In this document: positions 1 to 6,009 of the stretch, piece after piece
Layout: each line of letters begins with the position of its first letter
Numbering within the stretch: the first letter of the stretch is position 1
Notes under the pieces: model-generated
The model's database searches: none
Told to the model about the DNA's origin: nothing
Seen by the model: the letters and a program-made list of their open reading frames with translations, nothing else
Assembly (NCBI GenBank): GCA_022827885.1
Contig: JAJEIP010000117.1
Location: 1 to 64,000 of the forward strand
Origin: Candidatus Poribacteria bacterium
GTDB taxonomy: Bacteria; Poribacteria; WGA-4E; WGA-3G
Direction of reading: 5' to 3'
DNA: 64,000 nt
Position numbers and translations under genes: made by a program

Positions 1-192
1 AGATGTTTCACTTCTCCTGGTTGTCCCTCGTGTAAACACGAGTAGCAGGGATTAACCTGCTCGGTTGCCCGATTCGGGAATCTCCGGATCAAAGCCTATT
101 AAGCGGCTCCCCGAAGCTTATCGCAGCCTGTCACGCCCTTCGTCGACTCCTGGCACCAAGGCATCCACCGTAAGCCCTTAGTTGCTTGATAA
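1..192 (-). rRNA. rrl: 23S ribosomal RNA, 5' end (partial)
   Basis: Read on the minus strand, the sequence begins with a 23S-like 5' end: an AAGC-ACTAAGGGCTTACGGTGGATGCC stretch followed by GGCGTGACAGGCTGCGATAAGCTTCGGGGAG. These are conserved landmarks of domain I of bacterial 23S rRNA. The mature 5' end is placed near 192 by comparison with the E. coli 23S start. The gene runs off the left edge, so only about 190 nt are present. Upstream of it lie a tRNA-like sequence and tRNA-Ala but no 16S rRNA gene; pafA follows instead. Confidence 0.95.
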
Positions 193-266
193 GTAATATC
201 ATTATTCTACCGATTTACCCTCTATATACAATTGTCAAAGAACAACACCTATTTAATTATAGGCGA

Positions 267-335
267 TGGAGTTGAACGGGATCGAACCGTTTTCTGTCAG
301 ACTTATGACAGATGCTCACCTAAATGAGCTACTCC
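267..335 (-). tRNA. tRNA-like sequence, degenerate, anticodon unresolved
   Basis: On the minus strand there is a perfect T arm (AACGG-TTCGATC-CCGTT), a 3' acceptor strand CAACTCC plus discriminator A, a matching 5' strand GGAGTAG with one mismatch, and a D arm with stem CTCA/TGAG. The anticodon arm does not fold canonically: TCTGTC pairs with GACAGA around an 8-nt loop ATAAGTCT. Positions 8-9 appear to be missing and the total length is only 69 nt. In most rRNA operons tRNA-Ile(GAT) sits here. CAT (Met/Ile2) could be read only in a poorly paired alternative fold. It may be a tRNA pseudogene or a structural relic of the rRNA spacer. Confidence 0.5.
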
Positions 336-351
336 TATGTGCGTCAATGGT

Positions 352-398
352 AAGTATACCACAAAAAATTGGCTTTGTCAAATTTATTTCGCAAAAAA
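352..398. repeat. AT-rich 50-bp repeat, isolated copy
   Basis: This stretch (AAGTATACCACAAAAAATT, then GTCAAATTTATTTCGCAAAAA) matches the units at 601-740. It lies between the degenerate tRNA-like sequence and tRNA-Ala. It is non-coding. Confidence 0.7.
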
Positions 399-514
399 TC
401 TGATTTTCGCCGAAATTCGACCGATTATCGTTTTTTTCACCGTGAAAACCGAACCTGTCATTCGGTCTCCGAGTCAGCTCACTTTGTGCCTCTCCTGAGG
501 ACAGCTAACCCAGA

Positions 515-587
515 TGGAGATGAGCGGATTTGAACCGCTGACCTTCTGGTTGCAAACCAGATGCTCTCCCAACTGAGCTACACCCCC
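515..587 (-). tRNA. tRNA-Ala (anticodon TGC)
   Basis: The minus strand gives a standard 73-nt cloverleaf: acceptor GGGGGTG/CATCTCC with G-T wobbles, D arm GCTCAGTTGGGAGAGC, anticodon arm TCTGG-TTTGCAA-CCAGA with anticodon TGC, and T arm AGCGG-TTCAAAT-CCGCT. The discriminator is A and CCA is not encoded. tRNA-Ala(TGC) is normally part of the 16S-23S spacer. Here it precedes the 23S gene but no 16S gene follows in the upstream direction. Confidence 0.95.
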
Positions 588-600
588 AAACGATAGTATG

Positions 601-740
601 TCGTATACTCCAAAAAATTAACGTCGCCACATTTATTTTGCAACAGAGTTAAGTATACCACAGGAAACGCTGAATGTCAAATTTATTTTGCAACAGAGTT
701 AAGTATACTCCAAAAAATGATAAACGTCAAATTTATTTTA
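601..740. repeat. Tandem 50-bp AT-rich repeats (about 2.8 units)
   Basis: Units start near 601, 651 and 701. Each has a GTATAC(T/C)C(A)C head, a variable middle, and a GTCAAATTTATTTTG-CAACAGAGTT tail; the third unit is cut short at about 740. The last unit overlaps the stop codon of pafA (738-740), so the repeat has replaced or formed the end of that gene. The GTATAC core is palindromic. No reading frame is evident. Confidence 0.75.
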
Positions 741-2189
741 GGTGCGTGGGGGGCGTTTTCGTAGTCGTTTCATCCATCTTTGCGCCTTCGCGACGCTGGT
801 GTCAAACGGTTCTTTCATCTCAAAATATTCTGTATGTCCTGCATATATTTGATGCCAATCAACAATACAAGGCATTCGGTTTTGGGTGAGGGTACGCATC
901 AGGAATGCCCGAACTTTGGCACGGGTATCTTGTGGGGCATTTTCTACGGCGTATTGAATATGTTCATCGGTCACAACTCTTTGCATCTGTCCCTGTTCCT
1001 GAAGTGCGTAGTAAAGCCCGCTTTCCGTCCGAATATTATGATATTCCAAATCTTGACTTTTAATCCAAGCGTCTTCCCAATCCAATTTTTCTTCATCAAT
1101 AAAAGCTTCGAGCAGCCATTTCTTTGCCGCCCAATCGACGCGATCAATAACATTTAGCCACCCATCTTCGAGGTCATCAAGGATAGACTCCCATGCCGCA
1201 AGCACCCATTCGGTTTCCTCGTCCGGTTCGATAGTCAAAGCCTGAACGAAGTTAAGATACTCTCTCTGTAAATCAACAGCAGAGATCGTTTTCCCCGATT
1301 TCAGTTCGACGCGCCACGCGAAGGTATTATCGCGTGAGATGTGCCGAATCGCGTAAACGGGATCCGCGAGTTCGAAACTCGGTAGTGGCAATTTTTCGCC
1401 ATACATGTCGTGGAATGTTTCAATAGCAGAGAGCAAAAGTGCGGTCGTGCCTACTTTCAAGGCGGTTGCGTACTCTGACATATTGGAATCGCCAACGAGA
1501 AGATGGAGGCGCCGGTATTTTGTGTAATCGCTGAGGGGTTCGTCTCGTGTATTGATGATGGCGCGGCTGAACTGAATCCATTCGTATATTTCAGTGACGA
1601 TGTGATCGGCGCGCTGCGAGATTTGATAGTATTGATGCTCGGCAAGTTCGTCGTGAAAATCACCGAATTCAATCATTTCATCATAAGCCCCGACTCTGCC
1701 CGCCCCGGCGTAAATTTGGCGTGTAACGAAGAAGGGCATAAGTGTCGGGATGACAACACGGAAAAAGGGGACGTCCCGACTGATTTGGAAGTTTTCGTGA
1801 CATCCGAAGGTTGCCCCTGTAAAATGATCAATATTATTTTTGAAGAACGCCGTGGGTAGCCCTGTATCCGTAAGGATATTGTTGATGACATGTTCAATGG
1901 CTTTATCGTAAGCGATAAGGTCAAAGAGTGTGCCACATTCGGGAGTCGCGTACTCCAGATGCCCCATATCGATATAGAGCCGTCCGCCATTGTATAGGAA
2001 TCCACCGTTGCCCGGGGGTTCGCCCCAGTCGCGGTAATGGATATCCCGGAGACCGAGTTCCAACACATCGAAGACATAATCTCGGACGCGCGCAGCAACC
2101 CCTTCAGAAGTGCCACGCACCCGTTCGGTATCCGTCATGCATCCAAATTCAGTTTCGATTCCAAAAATTCTTTTTTCCATCTTTTTCAC
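738..2189 (-). CDS. pafA: Pup/UBact-protein ligase PafA
   Basis: This protein is a carboxylate-amine ligase of the glutamine-synthetase-like fold that attaches the C-terminal Glu of the tagging protein to substrate lysines. It starts KRIFGIETEFG, the PafA/Dop nucleotide-binding loop, and carries NGGRLYIDMGHLEYATPEC with the catalytic Asp. It also has NTRDEP, YRRLHLLVGDSNMSEYATALKVGTTAL and a C-terminal VDW. The C-terminus (TRAKVRAF..VDW) follows PafA, not Dop. It is the last gene of the mpa-dop-ubact-prcB-prcA-pafA operon, 48 nt after prcA. GTG at 2189 and ATG at 2180 are both possible starts, and neither has a clear Shine-Dalgarno. About 480 aa is the usual family length. Confidence 0.93.
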   Translation of the reverse strand: MKKMEKRIFGIETEFGCMTDTERVRGTSEGVAARVRDYVFDVLELGLRDIHYRDWGEPPGNGGFLYNGGRLYIDMGHLEYATPECGTLFDLIAYDKAIEHVINNILTDTGLPTAFFKNNIDHFTGATFGCHENFQISRDVPFFRVVIPTLMPFFVTRQIYAGAGRVGAYDEMIEFGDFHDELAEHQYYQISQRADHIVTEIYEWIQFSRAIINTRDEPLSDYTKYRRLHLLVGDSNMSEYATALKVGTTALLLSAIETFHDMYGEKLPLPSFELADPVYAIRHISRDNTFAWRVELKSGKTISAVDLQREYLNFVQALTIEPDEETEWVLAAWESILDDLEDGWLNVIDRVDWAAKKWLLEAFIDEEKLDWEDAWIKSQDLEYHNIRTESGLYYALQEQGQMQRVVTDEHIQYAVENAPQDTRAKVRAFLMRTLTQNRMPCIVDWHQIYAGHTEYFEMKEPFDTSVAKAQRWMKRLRKRPPRT

Positions 2190-2237
2190 TATTAAATCTG
2201 TTAACCATCAACTCGTGTTTTAACACTTATACAGCAC

Positions 2238-3008
2238 TTAGGGAAGGGCATCTTCAATTTCCTGAGAGGTTAGCAGCCGAAATTTACTTGTTCCGCGTTG
2301 GGTCGTCTCCAAAACCCCGGCTTCAATTTCACCATCTTCCCGTGCAAGCTTGATAATTTCGTGCATCTGGGAAGTATCTATCTGGGTGTCCTCCGATTCA
2401 GTTTCCTCCGGTGCCCGTGAACTCAATTCTCTACCAACTGCCCACGCTTCTAAACCCAACTGGAGCGCAGCGGCTAAATCTCTGTCGGCATCTGTAGAAG
2501 CCGTCGCGAGATAGTTTTGCATTCCCGTCTCGATGGTTTCTGTACCGCCGATAACGGTAGCGGTTGTGTCTGTTCGGACATTCCCGTCGTAGTTGATACA
2601 GGTAAAACGGTTTTTATCGTCCGTGCTGCCGAGTTCGGCGAGCAACATTTTAATGATATACGCTTCACCGACAATGGACTCAAACGCTTGTTTAAAGGTA
2701 TGTGCTAAAACAAAGTTCGTGAGTCGGTGTAGGTTGACATCCTCGGTGGCGTTTTGGAAACCTTGGACGCTGGCGGTATCGGTAACAAGCATTCGGAGGC
2801 GTTCAATATCGGCGGGATGTCCGATTGCGGAGAGTGCGATTCGGTCGTGCACTTCAAAAATTTTGCGTTGTCCTCTCCCAATCGTGAGTAGCACCATGCC
2901 TTGGTTATAGGTAAGTCCTACGACGGGACTTCCGACCCGAAGTTGGTCTTCAATGTAGTCTCGTCGGTCCTGGATCGCTTCTATCCAGCGATACGGTTCA
3001 TCTCGCAT
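2238..3008 (-). CDS. prcA: 20S proteasome alpha subunit PrcA
   Basis: This 256-aa protein is the gate-forming, non-catalytic alpha subunit of the bacterial 20S core particle. Visible features are VVGLTYNQGMVLLTIGRGQRK, the KIFEVHDRIALSAIGHPADIERLR block typical of PrcA, and an acidic C-terminal tail. No N-terminal nucleophile Thr is present, as expected. It follows prcB after a 283-nt gap filled by two copies of a dispersed repeat. The repeat tail CCGTAAGGAATAATTAAAAA abuts the ATG at 3008 and seems to serve as its ribosome-binding region. Confidence 0.93.
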   Translation of the reverse strand: MRDEPYRWIEAIQDRRDYIEDQLRVGSPVVGLTYNQGMVLLTIGRGQRKIFEVHDRIALSAIGHPADIERLRMLVTDTASVQGFQNATEDVNLHRLTNFVLAHTFKQAFESIVGEAYIIKMLLAELGSTDDKNRFTCINYDGNVRTDTTATVIGGTETIETGMQNYLATASTDADRDLAAALQLGLEAWAVGRELSSRAPEETESEDTQIDTSQMHEIIKLAREDGEIEAGVLETTQRGTSKFRLLTSQEIEDALP

Positions 3009-3117
3009 TTTTTAATTATTCCTTACGGTTTTTTAATTATTCCTTGCGGTTAGACGCCGCGGGTTTGCGCTTTGACATCCCGTTCTGAAATCCGCTCTCC
3101 ATTTCATTACGAGCTAC
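3009..3117 (-). repeat. Dispersed repeat family B, copy 1 (upstream of prcA)
   Basis: On the minus strand the element runs from GTAGCTCGTAATGAAATGGAGAGCGG to a duplicated tail, CCGCAAGGAATAATTAAAAA followed by CCGTAAGGAATAATTAAAAA. It ends immediately before the prcA ATG. Head and tail match the copies at 3131-3242, 5874-5961 and 10458-10546, while the middle differs. The tail offers AAGG as a weak Shine-Dalgarno about 11 nt from the start codon. Confidence 0.75.
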
Positions 3118-3130
3118 GCGCTTTGGACGA

Positions 3131-3242
3131 TTTTTTAATTTTTCCTTGCGGTTCGGTAAGGTGCGTTTGGAGAATAATGTGCGTTTCCGCGTATTTAGGG
3201 GAAATGCCCGAGCAAAAACCCCTTCACTACGTTACGGACTAC
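3131..3242 (-). repeat. Dispersed repeat family B, copy 2 (prcB-prcA spacer)
   Basis: This is a second copy in the same orientation. It has head GTAGTCCGTAACGTAGTGAAGG and tail CTTACCGAACCGCAAGGAAAAATT. The interior is the most diverged of the four copies. Together with copy 1 it fills nearly all of the prcB-prcA intergenic region; nothing else is visible there. Confidence 0.65.
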
Positions 3243-3291
3243 ACGCCTTCTATAACATACCTTAGAAATTAGGTATGGAAGCGAGACTAAA

Positions 3292-4140
3292 CTAAACAGT
3301 CTCTCCGTCTGGTTGTGCTTCAGCGTAACAGGTCTCCAATTCATCGTCGGAAATATCTTCAACGCCGGTGCGTGTCACAGTTTTGATATTTGGGAATATT
3401 TGTGCCCTTGCGTTGTACCCACTTGTTGCGGCATCATACTCGCTGGCTGTGTCCAAAAGTCGTAAGATCGTGATGGTCGCCTGCTGCTCATCCATCTCCT
3501 GCAAGGGTGTGTCCCCGAATCGAGAGAGATAGCGTAAAACGCCGCGGATCCAGATGGAGCCGGAACCGGTCGTGGCAAAATTGACGTTTTCAAAATGTGC
3601 ACCGAGTGCGTCATAGAAGAAAATCTTGCCGCCATTCTCGTCATCAGCGGCATTCAAATCGTAGAGTGCAAAGATCGGGATAACGCCTCCGATACCTTGA
3701 AGTGCCATCGGCAGATTCTCCCGGATGAGCCGCGATAGCATTCGAAGCTTGCCTTCAAGACTCAATTCTTGGAGCTGGCTGCGGCGAAAGTATTGAAACG
3801 AATGCTCCAATATTCTGGCGATCTCATAAGCGATTGCGGGTGAACCTGAAATAGCGAGCACAGAGTGCCTATCGATCTGTAAAACTTTCTCTGCGCGATC
3901 ATAGATGACAGAAGTGCCAGCGGTGGCACGCCGATCGCCTGCGATCATAACGCCATCCCGGTAACGGACAGCAACAACGGTTGTACTATGTGCTATCTCA
4001 ATGTCAACCCCGTGCTGTGTTGTTTCCGATGGCACATCTATTTTCAAAGGATAGTTTGCTTGTTTTAAAAGGCTTAGGAAGTCCCCTTTATGGTTATCGC
4101 TTGATTTAACGCTTTGCGAATTATCAAAAAAAGCGTTCAT
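3292..4140 (-). CDS. prcB: 20S proteasome beta subunit PrcB
   Basis: This 282-aa protein is the catalytic beta subunit of the core particle, made as a precursor. A propeptide of about 52 residues precedes HS-TTVVAVRYRDGVMIAGDRRAT, so the N-terminal nucleophile should be Thr53 after self-cleavage. Lys in the DRAEKVLQID block and the SGSPAIAYEIARILEH segment fit the beta fold. The residue before the cleavage site is Ser, where the Mycobacterium protein has Gly. The ATG overlaps the ubact stop (TAATG) with GGGGGAG just upstream, so tag and protease are probably translationally coupled. Confidence 0.93.
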   Translation of the reverse strand: MNAFFDNSQSVKSSDNHKGDFLSLLKQANYPLKIDVPSETTQHGVDIEIAHSTTVVAVRYRDGVMIAGDRRATAGTSVIYDRAEKVLQIDRHSVLAISGSPAIAYEIARILEHSFQYFRRSQLQELSLEGKLRMLSRLIRENLPMALQGIGGVIPIFALYDLNAADDENGGKIFFYDALGAHFENVNFATTGSGSIWIRGVLRYLSRFGDTPLQEMDEQQATITILRLLDTASEYDAATSGYNARAQIFPNIKTVTRTGVEDISDDELETCYAEAQPDGETV

Positions 4141-4337
4141 TACTCCCCCGTTCTTTGGCGATACCGTCTGGACTGATCTTTGTCAACACGGCGCATCCGT
4201 TTGAGCAGTTCTTGTGTATCGGGCCTGCTGACTTTCTGTCTTTTGGGTCCCTCGTTATCACCCTCACCATCACCGGGGCCGATGGGTTTGGTGTCCCTTT
4301 GCTTACGTTCAAGTTGAGCAATCATTTTGGCTGTCAT
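4140..4337 (-). CDS. UBact-type ubiquitin-like protein modifier (Pup analogue)
   Basis: This is a 65-aa, highly charged, probably disordered protein in the exact position of pup, between dop and prcB. The C-terminus is RQRTGE, matching the R-(T/S)-G-(E/Q) ending known for the UBact family of Gram-negative bacteria rather than the GGQ/GGE of actinobacterial Pup. Because it already ends in Glu, no deamidation would be needed before ligation. A helical stretch (TQELLKRMRRVDKDQ, about residues 41-55) precedes the tail and may bind the Mpa coiled coil. The ATG at 4337 has AAAGGAGACATAAA upstream. A longer upstream reading frame exists but lacks this good site. Confidence 0.92.
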   Translation of the reverse strand: MTAKMIAQLERKQRDTKPIGPGDGEGDNEGPKRQKVSRPDTQELLKRMRRVDKDQSRRYRQRTGE

Positions 4338-4353
4338 TTTATGTCTCCTTTTT

Positions 4354-5946
4354 TTATAGATGCAACTTCTCAATGAGCGTCTCAACGGTTGGCGATTGAT
4401 CGAGTACCTCGTTATATTGGCGTGCGATCTCTGCATCCGCGAGGGCATTTAGATTGACTTCGCGAGTGCGTCCGTTTACAGTGAAGGTAATACTATCCCA
4501 CTGTATAGCCTTTATGGCACTGCTGAATCGATCTACGGCGCGTCCGCGGAAGTATGCCCGTGTGTCAGCAGGTGGATTATGGAGGGCGGCATCAATCTGT
4601 TCGTCCGTAACGACGCGCCGCATCGGAATCCCATAGTATAACCCTTCATCAAGATCGATGTTATGATATTCTAAATCCAAACTTTGGAGCCATGGGTCAT
4701 CCCAGGCGACCCCCTCTTCCTCAGCAAACGTTTCAAGCAGCCATTTTTTCGCGACCCAATCCAGTCGATCCGTGAGCGACATTGGATCCGCCTCAAGGGC
4801 GTTGAGGGTATCCTCCCACTCCGTGAGCACCCAGTCGGTTTCAGGTAGGCACGAGGTTCCTCCGCTATTGCTAAGATGCTTCTGTGCGAGGGCAAGATAC
4901 TCACGTTGATGGTCGATAGCGGACATTGTTTTCCCCTCCGCCGTCATTACTATCCAACGATACGTCTGGTCATGCGATACAGTTTTGATGGTATCAATGG
5001 GGTTGACGAGTGCTAACCGCTCTGGGACCTGCCGTTGTTCAATCAAGGTAATCACAAGTGCTGTCGTACCGACCTTGAGTGCCGTTGCGTATTCGGACAT
5101 ATTCGCATCTCCCGCAATGCCGTGTAATCTACGATATTTAGAGGCATCCGCATGCGGTTCATCACGCGTATTGACGATAGGGCGGTTATGCATGGTATCC
5201 ACACTCGCCTCCACGTGAAAGAAATCGGATCTTTGAGATAACTGGTAGTGTCCTGGGGTCGCGAGTCCGGCTTCTGTTTCAATGCCAATTTTTCCTGCGC
5301 CTGCGAAGATCTGGCGTGTGATAAAGAAGGGCATGATACCTTGCTTGAGCGTTTCGAACGGGACTTCGCGTGCCATCAGGTAGTTATCGTGGCATCCATA
5401 ACTATGTCCATGGAAATCGGTATTATTTTTGTATAAAAGCACCCGTTTTCCGAGTTTCTGACTGCGCGTTTCGGCACACCGTTGAAGGATACGTTCGCCG
5501 GCTTTATCGTGTGCGACGAGGTCGAAGAGACGACTGCATTCAGGCGTTGAATACTCCGGGTGTGCGTGGTCGTTGTAGAGCCGTGCCCCGTTCGCGAGGA
5601 TGTGATCACTTTTGATTTCAGCAAAAGAGAGCCGTTCTTTAGTATTACGGTTCCGATCGCGCTCTTCCTCTTCCTTCTCATCAGGGTGATTGGAAAGGGC
5701 GCTCGCCCGAAAGCCGCGTTCATCTCGAAACGGGTCCTCGCCGCGGTAATCCCACACGGGTCGAAAATCTTCCTGTCGGTAGCTTTTTATGAGCTCAATA
5801 GATTGCTTGACGGCATCAAGGTGCGCTTCATTTTCGAGTGTTATTCCGTATTCAGTTTCGATTCCAAAAAGTCTTTTAATTTTACCTTGCGGTTCGGTGA
5901 GGCGAATTATACAAACAACGATCCTCTCCGTAGAACCGCCCTCCAC
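4354..5946 (-). CDS. dop: Depupylase/deamidase Dop homologue
   Basis: Dop removes the tag from substrates and can deamidate it in systems whose tag ends in Gln. The sequence has RLFGIETEYGI, the Dop-specific WDYRGEDPFRDERGF loop, NGARLYNDHAHPEYSTPEC with the nucleophilic Asp, YRRLHGIAGDANMSEYATALKVGTTAL, and the Dop C-terminus TRAYFRG..WDSITF, which separates it from PafA. The first 24 residues of the frame come from a dispersed repeat, and the only conventional start is the GTG at 5946 inside it. The expected start, just before KRLFG, would be an ATT codon preceded by AAGGTAAA. The start is therefore unsettled. Confidence 0.9.
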   Translation of the reverse strand: MEGGSTERIVVCIIRLTEPQGKIKRLFGIETEYGITLENEAHLDAVKQSIELIKSYRQEDFRPVWDYRGEDPFRDERGFRASALSNHPDEKEEEERDRNRNTKERLSFAEIKSDHILANGARLYNDHAHPEYSTPECSRLFDLVAHDKAGERILQRCAETRSQKLGKRVLLYKNNTDFHGHSYGCHDNYLMAREVPFETLKQGIMPFFITRQIFAGAGKIGIETEAGLATPGHYQLSQRSDFFHVEASVDTMHNRPIVNTRDEPHADASKYRRLHGIAGDANMSEYATALKVGTTALVITLIEQRQVPERLALVNPIDTIKTVSHDQTYRWIVMTAEGKTMSAIDHQREYLALAQKHLSNSGGTSCLPETDWVLTEWEDTLNALEADPMSLTDRLDWVAKKWLLETFAEEEGVAWDDPWLQSLDLEYHNIDLDEGLYYGIPMRRVVTDEQIDAALHNPPADTRAYFRGRAVDRFSSAIKAIQWDSITFTVNGRTREVNLNALADAEIARQYNEVLDQSPTVETLIEKLHL

Positions 5947-5961
5947 TTCGTTACGGGCTAC
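5874..5961 (-). repeat. Dispersed repeat family B, copy 3 (dop N-terminus)
   Basis: On the minus strand the head is GTAGCCCGTAACGAAGTGGAGGGCGG and the tail ACCGAACCGCAAGGTAAAATT. Read in frame with dop it encodes EGGSTER near its start and TEPQGKIK at its end, the same peptides that copy 4 adds to the lipid kinase at 10458-10546. The element is joined directly to the conserved RLFGIETEYG block of Dop. Confidence 0.8.
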
Positions 5962-6009
5962 TGAAACTTAACAAGAACATGAAGAATTGGCAAAACCCCG
6001 AAGTGTCCC

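Noticed and set aside
1-740. Replication origin suggested by AT-rich repeats
   Set aside because: No DnaA boxes or dnaA/dnaN genes are seen; the repeats sit by rRNA and tRNA genes.
4140-4448. Longer 102-aa version of the UBact protein
   Set aside because: The first 37 codons overlap dop and are not conserved in type; ATG 4337 has a good GGAG site and gives the family length.
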